In this document: piece after piece, positions 41,859 through 51,372 of the stretch
Layout: each line of letters begins with the position of its first letter
Numbering within the stretch: the first letter of the stretch is position 1
From: an uncultured Lachnospiraceae bacterium
GTDB lineage: Bacteria > Bacillota > Clostridia > Lachnospirales > Lachnospiraceae
NCBI GenBank assembly: GCA_910585465.1
Contig: CAJUEW010000015.1
Location: 15,523 to 79,522 of the forward strand
DNA: 64,000 nucleotides
Reading direction: 5' to 3'
Notes under the pieces: model-generated
The model's database searches: none
What the model saw: only the letters and a program-made list of their open reading frames with translations
Told to the model about the DNA's origin: nothing
Made by a program: the position numbers and the translations under genes

Positions 41859-43286
41859 TTATAGTTGTTTATATCCTTCCTCAGTAAAAATATTTCCAGT
41901 ATTTATAGGCTCTAATATTCTATTAACCAAATCAAAGAATATCATGCAAATTTCACAGAACCTATCAAGAATTTCTTGTTTATCTGTGGATTTAATTTCT
42001 TTGTGATGCATACAACTATGAATAGTAATCCATTCCTGACTAGAATTTGAGTTTCTGATCGAATTGGCTATTATATACGCTGTTTCATTTATACAAGTTA
42101 ATGTTTCATACATATTTTTAATATCAGCATCACTTCCCTCCTTAATTCGTGAACAAACAGAAAGAAATGTAGTACATAGTGATAGAAGAGTCCAGTATGG
42201 ATGATTTCCAATAACTTCATTTATGCGCAGATAGTTTTCTAAAAACAGAGAATAATTCTCTACCTCATTTATTTTATCTATAAAAAATGACATCCGTTCA
42301 GAAAGTATATATTTCTTAGGAGCAGTTAGTTTAAAAGCACTTTTTAAGCTTTTACATAAACCATCAGTTTCATCGATATTTTTAACCGGAAAAACTACGT
42401 TAAATGCATTATGATGTATTCTGTATTTTATACTAATTGATGATTGATAAGATATTCCGTCAAATTCATTTGTCTCTTTTATCCACGATAAAAGAAGCTG
42501 TGGTATTATATATTCTTCAATAAACTGACACGATTTTTCGTTTACAGAAATCGAACATGCTGCCCGTAATGGGAAAGACATCAAATATTGACGTATAGCA
42601 TTTAATCTATCTTCTTTATCTTCTATTCTTTTAGCATGGATATATTCCTTTAAATATTCTTCACCACTTTTCGCAAAATGAAACACTTTCATCTCTTTCT
42701 GCGGAGAAAAAGCACTTGCCGAAAACTCAGAAGGCATACCACACTCAAGCCAACACAATTTCAGACTGTCATTCAACATATGCATTTTTAATTCATATGA
42801 ACAAGACAAGTACAAGCAAGGAAAACCAGGGACACTATAACGCTGCGAGGTAATAAATTGTCTTTTATTAACTGGAATATGAAAAAGTTGTTTTCTATCA
42901 TATACACTGCTGCCTTTCCGAATTCTTATAAATTTTGTATGTTCCGCATCTATAGATAGGTATCTAACTATTGCATAATCTTCACAAGTTATTAACTCCA
43001 TCAATTCATTAAAACGTTCCTTCATTAATGTTTGTTTTAATTCCAAATCTAATTTTAATACTTCTAATAACAACTCACATTCTCTTTTTATAACAGGCAT
43101 AGCCTTTTGTGAAAGATACTCATAAAATGAATCCGGAAAATTGATATCTGAAGGATTTAAAATTAATTCTTCTAATGAACAAATAAACCTTTTATAATAA
43201 CCTTTCAGAAATTCATATGTAGATAATTCCCCTCTATTTAAGGGTAACTTGTATGATAAAATTATATCATTAATACGTGACATCAT
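41859..43286 (-). CDS. Large RES-domain protein
   Basis: A 475-residue protein. The middle contains the RES pattern: IRIRKGSSVYDRKQLFHIPV, SQRYSVPGFPCLYLS and, later, LLLSWIKETNEFDGISYQSS. In the family, Arg, Tyr, Glu and Ser form an NAD-cleaving fold related to ADP-ribosyltransferases. An N-terminal helical region (about 1-125) and a C-terminal helical region (about 330-475) add to the usual 150-200 residues. A short RES protein would normally pair with an Xre antitoxin, and none is next to it here, so it may be a stand-alone effector. GGAGG lies just ahead of an ATGATG start (43286 or 43283). Confidence 0.68.
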   Translation of the reverse strand: MMSRINDIILSYKLPLNRGELSTYEFLKGYYKRFICSLEELILNPSDINFPDSFYEYLSQKAMPVIKRECELLLEVLKLDLELKQTLMKERFNELMELITCEDYAIVRYLSIDAEHTKFIRIRKGSSVYDRKQLFHIPVNKRQFITSQRYSVPGFPCLYLSCSYELKMHMLNDSLKLCWLECGMPSEFSASAFSPQKEMKVFHFAKSGEEYLKEYIHAKRIEDKEDRLNAIRQYLMSFPLRAACSISVNEKSCQFIEEYIIPQLLLSWIKETNEFDGISYQSSISIKYRIHHNAFNVVFPVKNIDETDGLCKSLKSAFKLTAPKKYILSERMSFFIDKINEVENYSLFLENYLRINEVIGNHPYWTLLSLCTTFLSVCSRIKEGSDADIKNMYETLTCINETAYIIANSIRNSNSSQEWITIHSCMHHKEIKSTDKQEILDRFCEICMIFFDLVNRILEPINTGNIFTEEGYKQL

Positions 43287-43464
43287 ATTATCCTCCATAA
43301 TAAGGCACATTAAAATAATCTATTTCTCTGATATCATACCATAAAACCCTTCATTTAGGATAAAAAATATTAAAAAAACACCCCACTAGAATGCAGCGCG
43401 TCTTATGGTCTCTATCTTAATGATGTTCATCCGGATTTCTATTGACAGGCATCCTGCTTTCGGC

Positions 43465-44787
43465 TCAATGTCCTCCATTCCAGAAAACAGCAACCGTTGT
43501 CCCTTTCTCCAAATCACTTTCAATTTCTATTTTACCTTCCGTCAAGTCACAGATATGCTTTACAATCGCAAGTCCAAGACCCGTTCCGCCCAATTCCTTT
43601 GAACGGCTTTTATCCACTCTGTAAAACCGTTCAAATATACGTTCCTGATGTTCTGCGCCGATTCCGATTCCTGTGTCAGACACCTTGAATAAAATGCCGT
43701 TGTCCTTCTCAGATACACTCACAAAAACCTTTCCACCCTTTTTATTATAACGGATTGCATTTTCAATTAAATTGTAGGTAACTTCTTCAGCCAGCTCTTT
43801 CCCCATTCGTATTTCTGCCGCTTCACAGCCCTGAAAGAATAATGATACCCCCATTTTATCTGCGCTCACAGAAACCATCTCTACCGTGTGGCCGGCAACA
43901 GCTGACAAATCTGTCATCTCCATCATTTCGTTGTTATACCCTGCATCCAATTTGGACAGCTTTAATATATCGTTGATTAAATTTAACAGCCGTTCTGTAC
44001 TCCTTCGGATTTCTGTAGAAAAGTGCTTCACGTCCTTTTCTTTTGCCACACCTGTTTCAATAAGCTCCGCATAGCCGGAAATAGCGGCAAGGGGAGTCTT
44101 TAATTCATGCGACACATTAGCGGTAAAATCCCGGCGCATATTTGCCGCGGATAATATTTCTTCATGTTGAGAGCGGATTTTCCTTGCAAACGGAACAAGC
44201 TCCTCATATATTTCCGATTCCTCTATGTGATTCAGATCCCGTGCCATACTGTCAATAGGCTCTATAATCGCAGCCGCTAAATAGTGAGCGGCAGCCATAC
44301 AAATGATAATCAGTAAAAATACCGTGCCAAGCATAGCCGGAAAAGCAGAAATCATGACTGACAGAACGCTTGCATATTCTTTTCCCACCCGCAAAACCTT
44401 ACCATCTTCCATACGCACAGCATAATAAAACACATTCTTTGATAATGTGTCAGATGTACGGATTTCCTGGCCATATCCCTTTTCAAAGGCAGCTTTTATC
44501 TCCGGTCTGCCAAAATGATTCTCCATACTGTCTGCATCCATCAAAGAATCATAAAGGACACCTCCATTTTCTTCCACAAGTGTTATACGCACCCCCATGT
44601 CGTTATGATCAGTTAACGATTCAGCAATATTTCCATCCTGGCGGATGAGCAACGATGAAATAATATCCAGATCAGAAAACACCTGCGTTTTCAGTCGGGA
44701 ATAAAAAATCACAGCCATAACAAGGGTAGTTATGATGATTGAAAAAACAGTAATCAAAGTAAACTGTCTGTTAATCTTCTTTTTCAT
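43465..44787 (-). CDS. phoR: PhoR-type sensor histidine kinase
   Basis: A 440-residue kinase. Two helices (about 9-30 and 151-175) flank a roughly 120-residue extracellular PhoR sensor, then a HAMP-like linker, H-box SHELKTPLAAISGYAEL (His near 230), N-box YNLIENAIRYNKKGG, DTGIGI and the GGTGLGLAIVKHI G-box. The start codon overlaps the regulator stop (ATGA at 44784-44787). It follows phoB in the operon that begins with the Na/Pi symporter, so phosphate starvation is the probable signal. Confidence 0.9.
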   Translation of the reverse strand: MKKKINRQFTLITVFSIIITTLVMAVIFYSRLKTQVFSDLDIISSLLIRQDGNIAESLTDHNDMGVRITLVEENGGVLYDSLMDADSMENHFGRPEIKAAFEKGYGQEIRTSDTLSKNVFYYAVRMEDGKVLRVGKEYASVLSVMISAFPAMLGTVFLLIIICMAAAHYLAAAIIEPIDSMARDLNHIEESEIYEELVPFARKIRSQHEEILSAANMRRDFTANVSHELKTPLAAISGYAELIETGVAKEKDVKHFSTEIRRSTERLLNLINDILKLSKLDAGYNNEMMEMTDLSAVAGHTVEMVSVSADKMGVSLFFQGCEAAEIRMGKELAEEVTYNLIENAIRYNKKGGKVFVSVSEKDNGILFKVSDTGIGIGAEHQERIFERFYRVDKSRSKELGGTGLGLAIVKHICDLTEGKIEIESDLEKGTTVAVFWNGGH

Positions 44788-45455
44788 TCCAGTTTATATC
44801 CCACATTCCGAACCGTAATGATATGCCCGCCCGCATCACCCAGCTTTTTCCGAAGTGTCTTGACATGCATATCAATCGTTCTTGACTCCCCTGCAAATTC
44901 AGAATCCCATACGGTATCCATAAGCTTGTCCCTTGACAGCACCAAACCCGCATTAGACATAAAACATTTTAGAAGCTCATATTCCTTAAAGGTCAATTCT
45001 GTGTTTACACCATTTACCATACAGATACGGCGCTCTGTATCCAGCTTAATTGTGCCAAAATCCAAAACAGCATCCTCACTTGTCCGCATTGCCCGGCGCA
45101 AAAGAGCTTTTACTCTGGAAATAAGTTCCATAACTCCAAACGGCTTTGTAATATAATCATCAGCACCCATATCCAGTCCTTTTACCGTATCAATTTCAGA
45201 CGCTTTTGCCGTAACCATAATCACAGGAATATTTCTGCTTGCCCTGTTTTTCCGGAGCCATTTCAGTACAGAAAGACCATCCTCTCCCGGGAGCATAATA
45301 TCCAACACCAGCAAATCCGGCAACAGCTCCTCCATCCCTTTACGAAAATCTTCCGCTTCATCGAAACATCTTACATCATATCCTGCATTTTTCAGCGCAT
45401 ATTCTTCAATTTCCTGTATATTCTTATCATCCTCTACAATATAAATCAGTGACAT
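44784..45455 (-). CDS. phoB: PhoB/PhoP-type response regulator
   Basis: A 223-residue OmpR-family regulator. Acidic pair EDD near 8-10, phospho-acceptor Asp in LLVLDIMLPGEDGLSVL near 52, Lys in ITKPFGVMELISRVKALL, and the C-terminal winged helix ending RTIDMHVKTLRKKL...VRNVGYKLE. It lies 29 bases after the symporter stop. Repeats with 11-base spacing upstream of the symporter gene are its expected binding site. Confidence 0.9.
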   Translation of the reverse strand: MSLIYIVEDDKNIQEIEEYALKNAGYDVRCFDEAEDFRKGMEELLPDLLVLDIMLPGEDGLSVLKWLRKNRASRNIPVIMVTAKASEIDTVKGLDMGADDYITKPFGVMELISRVKALLRRAMRTSEDAVLDFGTIKLDTERRICMVNGVNTELTFKEYELLKCFMSNAGLVLSRDKLMDTVWDSEFAGESRTIDMHVKTLRKKLGDAGGHIITVRNVGYKLE

Positions 45456-45484
45456 TTCCTGGGCCTCCCGCCCTATTTTAACCT

Positions 45485-47251
45485 TTATTCATGCAAAAGG
45501 GAATACTTCTCCTGATAAGACTGTACCTGTTCCCTGTAAAACTCATTATTTTCTTTCAGCATCCGGGCATACTGGTGGAGTGCGTGCTGGTCTGTCTCCG
45601 CCGCAATTTCTTCCTCGGCAATATTAGAACAATGTCCGGCAATACGTTCCAGAGATGTAATAATATCCGTCAATGCCATACCAAGCTCCACTGAACATTT
45701 TCCTTCCGCAAGACGTACATTATGGTTCTTCCGGATAACCTGCTTTAAAGAAGCTACCACTTCATAGAGCGGGTCAATCCGTGCTGCCATATCCCTGTCC
45801 TCATGTACAAAGCATTCTACCGTGTTTTCCAGTATTTCTACGACTGCTTGAAAAATAATATCCCGTTCTTCAATCGCCTTTCTGGAGAACTTTTCTTCTT
45901 TTCGTTTCATTTTTTGCAGGGTATAGCCAATTCCCTTTAAATAATCAGAAATACGTTCAAAGTCTATAATACATTTTCCAAACTTGCCCACAATCCGGCT
46001 GTCTTTTTCGGACAAAGGCTTGGCGGACAGCTTTGTAAGGTAAGTGCTGATTTCATCCTGCTTTACGTCAATTATATCCTCAATCTGAAATACCCTGTTT
46101 ATTTCTCCTTCATCAAAGGTAATTACGGATTTCTGCACCAAAACCATCGCTTCCTCTGTCAGCTTTGCCACCTCACATAAAGCATTTTTGCACTGTGCAA
46201 CTGCAAAAGCCGGACGTTCCAGAAAACGCTCATCCAGAAGATTTCCTTCCAGACTTACATTTTCAGACTCATTATCGGAAATCGGTATTGTCAGATATGC
46301 GAGCTTCTCAATCTTTTCCGATAAGGGCAGAAGTATGATCGTTGTAGCGATATTAAATACACTATGGATAATGGCTATTGTAGCCACCGTTGCTGCATCC
46401 GACAGAAAACGGAAATGTACAAATATATTCACTGAATAAAATACACCCATAAAAAGAAATGTTCCAATCAGATTAAAATACAAATGGATCAGCGATGCTC
46501 TTCTTGCATTTTTGCTTGCCCCGACGCCAGAAAGAAGCGCCGTAACACAGGTCCCGATATTCTGCCCCATAACAACAGGCAGCGCCGATCCAACACTGAC
46601 AGAACCGGTAGCGCACATAGCCTGTAAAATTCCAACGGAAGCCGATGAACTTTGGATCACAGCCGTCAGCACTGCACCGACTATCATTCCAAGCACAGGA
46701 TTTTCAAATGCAGTAAACAAATCTGTAAATTCCGGTACTTCTGCTAACGGCTTCACAGCACTGCTCATGTTTTCCATTCCAAACATTAAAACCGCAAACC
46801 CAAGAAGGATCGTGCCAATATCGTTTTTACGGTCATCTTTCATAAATACGAGAAGAATCACTCCAATCAGCGCCAATATGGGCGTAAATGAAGACGGCTT
46901 TAGCATCTGCACAAAAAAATTGCTGCTTTCAATACCTGTCAGACTTAATATCCATGATGTTGCTGTAGTACCTATATTTGCTCCCATAATAACCGGAGCC
47001 GCTTGAGCCAGTTTCATAATGCCGGAATTGACAAAGCCGACTATCATGACTGTGGTTGCAGAAGACGACTGGATAACTGCCGTAACCCCTGCTCCAAGAA
47101 GAACTGCTTTCAAAGGATTGTTTGTCATATGCTCAAGGACACATTCCAGTTTTCCCCCTGCAAGCTTAGAAAGTGCGTCCCCCATTGTTTTCATGCCATA
47201 TAAAAATAGTGCCAGGCCACCTATCATATTTAATAAGTTTAAAAAACTCAT
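45485..47251 (-). CDS. Na/Pi cotransporter with PhoU-like domain
   Basis: A 588-residue NptA/YjbB-type symporter. The N-terminal half has the two inverted repeats with QSSSATTVMIVGFVNSG and QSSSASVGILQAM (the NptA QSSS motif twice), eight or so helices. The C-terminal roughly 220 residues are a PhoU-like three-helix region (FEEI, ISDYLKGIGYTLQKMKRK). It imports or exports phosphate with sodium, and the PhoU part links transport to PhoR signalling. First gene of the symporter-phoB-phoR operon; AAGGAAAG precedes its start at 47251. Confidence 0.93.
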   Translation of the reverse strand: MSFLNLLNMIGGLALFLYGMKTMGDALSKLAGGKLECVLEHMTNNPLKAVLLGAGVTAVIQSSSATTVMIVGFVNSGIMKLAQAAPVIMGANIGTTATSWILSLTGIESSNFFVQMLKPSSFTPILALIGVILLVFMKDDRKNDIGTILLGFAVLMFGMENMSSAVKPLAEVPEFTDLFTAFENPVLGMIVGAVLTAVIQSSSASVGILQAMCATGSVSVGSALPVVMGQNIGTCVTALLSGVGASKNARRASLIHLYFNLIGTFLFMGVFYSVNIFVHFRFLSDAATVATIAIIHSVFNIATTIILLPLSEKIEKLAYLTIPISDNESENVSLEGNLLDERFLERPAFAVAQCKNALCEVAKLTEEAMVLVQKSVITFDEGEINRVFQIEDIIDVKQDEISTYLTKLSAKPLSEKDSRIVGKFGKCIIDFERISDYLKGIGYTLQKMKRKEEKFSRKAIEERDIIFQAVVEILENTVECFVHEDRDMAARIDPLYEVVASLKQVIRKNHNVRLAEGKCSVELGMALTDIITSLERIAGHCSNIAEEEIAAETDQHALHQYARMLKENNEFYREQVQSYQEKYSLLHE

Positions 47252-47285
47252 AGATTTCTTTCCTTTCTTCCGTATCAACTGCCTT

Positions 47286-47341
47286 ATGATAACAAAGGAA
47301 TGTAAAATCTAATATATTGTTTATGTAAAATCTATGTAAAA
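47286..47341 (-). promoter_or_regulatory. Pho-box-like repeats before the Na/Pi symporter
   Basis: On the minus strand TTTTACA occurs at 47335-47341, 47324-47330 and 47301-47307; the first two are spaced exactly 11 bases and the third 23 (about two turns). The TTTACA direct repeat with 11-base period is the form bound by PhoP of Gram-positive bacteria. A TATCAT hexamer (47286-47291) lies downstream as a possible -10. Confidence 0.7.
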
Positions 47342-47352
47342 TTTAGATTGCT

Positions 47353-47460
47353 ATCGGGCAGGGAGTCGTCCCGGTGCGGTGGCAGCGTTAGCGATTGTAA
47401 CACCATTGTTTGGCGTATCATCATTTCTTGGTCCTTTTATTGGTATTGGCAACTGTTATT
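47353..47460 (+). pseudogene. Short MATE-like transporter remnant
   Basis: The plus-strand frame PGAVAALAIVTPLFGVSSFL followed by GPFIGIG resembles the early helices of MATE transporters (AVAALAIVTPLF). Stops and frame changes surround it, and no start exists. It is recorded as a probable remnant only. Confidence 0.3.
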
Positions 47461-47497
47461 GCAATGCTTAGAGGTATCGTTTTGACAGGGATTTTGG

Positions 47498-49126
47498 TTA
47501 TAATTTTTCCTCTTCTGCCAGCCTGGACTCTTGCTTTAATCCCTCTCTTTGATAAAATGCAACTATCTTATTATAATTAGCATCTCTGATTCCCCTTCTA
47601 TCTCCATAATTCTTTAAGAAAGCTGCAGTTTCCCTAATTGGATATTCAAACAGCCCTGTCTCATGATAAAAGCCGATTCTGCTTGGAATTGTTCCGGTTT
47701 CCTCTTTAATCTGAAGCAAAATACTATAAAAGGTTGGAATTATTGTATTGAGCTTTCTGATTCCGGCCTGATCATCTGTAACCAGATAATACAGTATCAG
47801 GTGTAAAAAATAATATATAAAATCTTCATTTCCATCAATTGGAGCATACTGAATTTGTCCCTGTTCTCCTTTGTAAATATAATATAAAAGCCTGTTTAAG
47901 ATCGATGCATATCCCCAGGGATAGATATCACACGCTTGCTTTTGTACCTCAAATGCCTTCTGCTGGTCTCCGGACAAAAAAAGTTCCAGGGCTTGATCTG
48001 AAAGCCGGGCATAATGATTTTTTTTATTAATAATAGAATTTATTTCCTGCTTTAACTCCGGCTCAAAATTTTTTTGAGCCAGTATTGGAACCAGCTTTTC
48101 TGCCTGACCCACATTAATATAAGCCTGCACCGCCATCATATCAAACGATATGTCTAAAGAAGCCTCCGATTTTTCATACACATCAATAAAAGAATAGTAC
48201 AGTCCGCGATCAAAGGTTAACGGCAGACATACTTCAAAAAAGGCTTTATTCTGAGGATTATCCTTCGCGATTGAAGCCAGACCTTTTAACAGCATTACAT
48301 CTTTAGTTTTATCGTACTCGTTAAGAAGCATGAAAAAATTTATTTCTGCTTCACGCGCTTTTAATATTTCTCCTAGATGAATGATTTTATATTCACTGTA
48401 AAAATTATGTATATGCTTTTCCAGTTGTTTATCCAAAACGGATCTGTTTTCTTCGTTTTGTTTCTCATTATTAATTAAGTCAAATATCTCAAAATCAATT
48501 TCCGTTTTAGACTGTTCAAGAAGTCTTTTTGCCTCACCATACCGTTTCCATTTTAATAAGTATATGTACAAAAGCTGACAGTAATAGCTGGAATTAGGTT
48601 CTATCTCAATAATTTTATCCAAAATATATCTATTTTGTTCATTCTCATTTTGAATGGCTGAACATAAAAATACCCCCAGCAGCGCTTCCGTATTATAAAG
48701 ATTTTCACTGTTTAACAGTTCTTGAAAAAAACTGCGGGCCTTTTCATAATTCCCGCTTTCAAATGCATCCTTTCCCTTTTTCAGCAGCACAGAATCACAT
48801 TCACGGGCAAATGTTATCAACTCCTGTATATGATAAGTTCTGTCACCGTTATCGGCCAAAAATATCTGCATGCTTGCCATCCTTGCATTTTGAGCAAGGA
48901 CATGTCCGATTAGTTCACCATATACTAAAGACTTATTAGCAATATCTCTATGAATTTTAATTACATGAGAACAAATATTGCTCTTTTTATTAATAAGCTT
49001 ATATACAATTTTGGAGGCGCCCTGGGACACGAATTCCCCAATTATGTACTCTGTATTGTTAAAAATAACGGATTTTCCCTCATATTCCTCCTGTAAATGG
49101 ATAGAAGTATTTAAAATTTCACTCAT
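47498..49126 (-). CDS. Kinase N-lobe-like protein with TPR-type helices
   Basis: A 542-residue soluble protein. Residues 24-60 copy the protein-kinase N-lobe: the glycine-rich loop GEFVSQGASKIVYKL (30-44) and the ATP lysine in VIKIHRD (Lys57). No HRD, DFG or APE motif follows; instead, from about residue 115 come helix pairs with TPR character (LLKKGKDAFESGNYEKARSF, ALELFLSGDQQKAFEVQKQA) to the end. It could bind ATP, or it may be a relic lobe used as a scaffold. It follows the gene at 49782 after 11 bases on the same strand, with GGAG before its start. I know of no family with this layout. Confidence 0.6.
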   Translation of the reverse strand: MSEILNTSIHLQEEYEGKSVIFNNTEYIIGEFVSQGASKIVYKLINKKSNICSHVIKIHRDIANKSLVYGELIGHVLAQNARMASMQIFLADNGDRTYHIQELITFARECDSVLLKKGKDAFESGNYEKARSFFQELLNSENLYNTEALLGVFLCSAIQNENEQNRYILDKIIEIEPNSSYYCQLLYIYLLKWKRYGEAKRLLEQSKTEIDFEIFDLINNEKQNEENRSVLDKQLEKHIHNFYSEYKIIHLGEILKAREAEINFFMLLNEYDKTKDVMLLKGLASIAKDNPQNKAFFEVCLPLTFDRGLYYSFIDVYEKSEASLDISFDMMAVQAYINVGQAEKLVPILAQKNFEPELKQEINSIINKKNHYARLSDQALELFLSGDQQKAFEVQKQACDIYPWGYASILNRLLYYIYKGEQGQIQYAPIDGNEDFIYYFLHLILYYLVTDDQAGIRKLNTIIPTFYSILLQIKEETGTIPSRIGFYHETGLFEYPIRETAAFLKNYGDRRGIRDANYNKIVAFYQREGLKQESRLAEEEKL

Positions 49127-49137
49127 TTCAACTCCTT

Positions 49138-49782
49138 TTAAAGAAGTAAATTATCATCAAAAAGCGCAAGATATAACGGAGAGCCTGTCACCCTGCCTGA
49201 GTTATAATTTAAAAACATAAATACTGTGTTAAACCGCACCGGAATTTCTCTTTTAAAAAATCTGTAGTTGCTGGAATGAATCTCATACTCTCCCCTTTGA
49301 TTTAAGTCACTAAAATTTTTTACAGAACAATCTAACTGCAGGACATAATCATTTCCATTAATATTAAATTCAGATTCAACAGTAATAATTTCCGCTGTCT
49401 GAGGATTTCTGTAATATGGACGCTGAATCAGAAAGTCGCCTTCATATACATAATAAAGCTTTCCGTTTAAATCTCCGTCCTCTGCTGACTGTCTCAGAGA
49501 AGATATTCCTTCCGTTTCCTTTATATTATCAATTACATGATATAATTTCTGCACACAAGAATCCTTAATACTGCGTTCTGTTTGTACAATACCCTTTTTT
49601 CCAAATGTCAGTCTTCCTGTAAACCCCTGGAAAATCTTTCCGAAATTAAATCCGGCTGATGCATCTGTGTTTAAGTTATACTCTCTGGTATTTGTCTGTT
49701 TTTCTGAAACTACAATTTCCTGACTGCATTCCTCATACAGCAGTTCAATCTTATATTTTGCAATGTAACAAAAGTATGGCAT
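49138..49782 (-). CDS. Soluble protein of unknown family, partner of the kinase-like gene
   Basis: A 214-residue protein. The N-terminus MPYFCYIAKYKIELLYEE resembles the opening of small bacterial DUF families (DUF7019/DUF6414-like) in which a short strand precedes a helix around a YLY or CYI motif. The middle has a Gly/Phe-rich segment (GFNFGKIFQGFTGRLTFGKK). The C-terminal half is beta-rich (IQRPYYRNPQTAEIITVE, YVLQLDCSVKNFSDLNQRGE). GGAGGAG precedes the start at 49782. No catalytic motif is visible. It is co-transcribed with the kinase-like TPR protein, so the two probably act together. Confidence 0.5.
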   Translation of the reverse strand: MPYFCYIAKYKIELLYEECSQEIVVSEKQTNTREYNLNTDASAGFNFGKIFQGFTGRLTFGKKGIVQTERSIKDSCVQKLYHVIDNIKETEGISSLRQSAEDGDLNGKLYYVYEGDFLIQRPYYRNPQTAEIITVESEFNINGNDYVLQLDCSVKNFSDLNQRGEYEIHSSNYRFFKREIPVRFNTVFMFLNYNSGRVTGSPLYLALFDDNLLL

Positions 49783-49924
49783 AGACTCCTCCTGCATGCT
49801 CTTTTTTCTTCATGTCTAAAGCTGACAATTCCCCGGCATATTTATATATTTTATCACAGATTTTTATTGTTTACTATCTGAAATAATTCTAAAATAATTA
49901 TTCAAATCATATTAGTAGCAGAGG

Positions 49925-50113
49925 GTGATATTTTTGAGAATACAATGGAAAAATCTGGTTACCTGTCTTGTCATACCTCTTGCAGTCGGCAGTTTGTCTG
50001 AGCTTCTGACGCAAAATAGTATGGAGACTTTTAATTCAATCACGAAACCAGGTATAGCTCCGCCAGGCTGGCTGTTCCCGGTTGTATGGACGTTTGCTGT
50101 AAATATATATTAA
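49925..50113 (+). pseudogene. TspO/MBR protein, truncated
   Basis: The first 62 codons follow TspO/MBR family proteins (SLSELLTQNSMETFNSITKP, GIAPPGWLFPVVWT) but break after VVWTF, about a third of the way through the usual 160 residues. The missing part would hold helices two to five. Confidence 0.8.
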
Positions 50114-50180
50114 CAAAAACAGCCATTGATCTCCGTTTCCTCATGGGAATCCGGATTTCAATGGCTGTTTTATTTTATAC

Positions 50181-50615
50181 TTATAAAAAACGACGAATAT
50201 TGACAACAAGTTTTTCTTCAGAATTTATCAACTGCTTCGTAATATCCTTAGTTTTTTCGTCGGCAGCTTTATACTGGTTCAAATATTTGTTAAGAGACTT
50301 TACACCCATATTACAACCATCTGTCATTAAGTCGGCAATTGTTTCATCTGATTCATTCATAACCAGTTTCACATTTGTTTTCATCCATGACATGCTTTTG
50401 GCCATCGGATTAGGTTCTTTTCCATCATCATGATATTTATCTAAAAGAATCTGTATTTCCTCTTTCAGCCTATTGTGCTCGTCTTTACAATCTGCAAGAT
50501 ATTTGCCAAGTGTTTTGTCGTGTACATAATCCAGAACTTCATCAATGGATGCAATACCCATTTTGATACCGGCATCACATTCCCGCAGCAGCTTTATTGT
50601 GTCTGGTTCAATCAT
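50181..50615 (-). CDS. Predicted four-helix-bundle protein (DUF2383/ferritin-like layout)
   Basis: A 144-residue all-helical protein: the first helix carries LLRECDAGIKMGIASIDEVL and the second YLADCKDEHNRLKEEIQILL, with Glu/Asp/His positions (DEHNRLKEE) like the ligand helices of ferritin-like proteins. Two further helices follow. Its charge pattern and length fit PA2169/DUF2383-type bundles. Monocistronic and in a region between remnants; the function is not known. Confidence 0.6.
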   Translation of the reverse strand: MIEPDTIKLLRECDAGIKMGIASIDEVLDYVHDKTLGKYLADCKDEHNRLKEEIQILLDKYHDDGKEPNPMAKSMSWMKTNVKLVMNESDETIADLMTDGCNMGVKSLNKYLNQYKAADEKTKDITKQLINSEEKLVVNIRRFL

Positions 50616-50759
50616 TAATTATTTTCAGCTCCCTTTGCTTTATGTTTTAAGAAAATTATCCCCTCTTTCGCCAACATTATTCTACTGTTTCTGTAAAATA
50701 ATTAATGCATTTCCAATTTCCAGGTGACGTCCGGAGCTTCCATTTCTGCCGATAACCCT

Positions 50760-51236
50760 TTATAACCATTCGGATGCCCACTCAGCAAGCACCTTGCCCG
50801 ACGTGCCTGCGGCAAACCTCTGGCCTTTCATTACTTTTGCATCCGGCGCCAAAGCCTGCATATTTTTCCCGGAGTCGCCAATCTGGCTTCCGCCGGATGT
50901 AGCAAAAGGAACAACTGTCTTTTTGCTGAAATCATAGGCTTCCATAAAGGTGTCGATAATAGACGGCTCCCTGTACCACCATACCGGAAATCCGACAAAT
51001 ATGACATCATACTGATCCATATTTTCTGCTCTGGAACGGATTGCCGGACGGCATCTTCTGTCATTCATTTCAACGGAACTCCGGCTCCCTTTATCCTGCC
51101 AGTTAAGATCCTCATTTGTATATGGAGTCTCCGGTTCAATCTCAAACAGCTCCGCTCCAATTTCTTTTGCCATTCTATCTGCCACCTTTGCAGTCACTCC
51201 GCTTGCACTGAAATACGCCACCAGTACTTTACTCAT
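50760..51236 (-). CDS. Flavodoxin under MerR-type promoter
   Basis: A 158-residue flavodoxin: VAYFSASGVTAKVADRMAKE, GFPVWWYREPSI, FATSGGSQIGDSG. It matches the flavodoxin at 7778-8254 in length and in several internal words (SRSSVEMND region). AGGAGGAT lies upstream. Its promoter (51307-51337) has the 19-base spacing and central palindrome of MerR-activated genes, and the divergent neighbour is a MerR gene. Likely induced by the same signal that activates that regulator. Confidence 0.92.
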   Translation of the reverse strand: MSKVLVAYFSASGVTAKVADRMAKEIGAELFEIEPETPYTNEDLNWQDKGSRSSVEMNDRRCRPAIRSRAENMDQYDVIFVGFPVWWYREPSIIDTFMEAYDFSKKTVVPFATSGGSQIGDSGKNMQALAPDAKVMKGQRFAAGTSGKVLAEWASEWL

Positions 51237-51306
51237 TGTTAAAATCCTCCTTACATATTGTTTTATTGACTTTTTGCTTTAAACCTTTTATAATAAGCTT
51301 AAGTTA

Positions 51307-51337
51307 ATAATACTACTTAAAGTATACTTTAAGTCAA
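51307..51337 (-). promoter_or_regulatory. MerR-type promoter with perfect palindrome
   Basis: On the minus strand TTGACT (51332-51337), a 19-base spacer and TATTAT (51307-51312). The spacer and flank hold the perfect 20-base palindrome ACTTAAAGTATACTTTAAGT (51315-51334). Over-long 19-base spacing with a central palindrome is the hallmark of promoters that MerR-family activators untwist. Confidence 0.85.
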
Positions 51338-51372
51338 GAGTAACTTTTAATAATTTATAGGAAAGTCTTATT

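Noticed and set aside
47353..47460. Plus-strand hydrophobic frame as an intact small membrane protein
   Set aside because: No start or ribosome site and frame changes on both sides. Kept only as a possible MATE relic.
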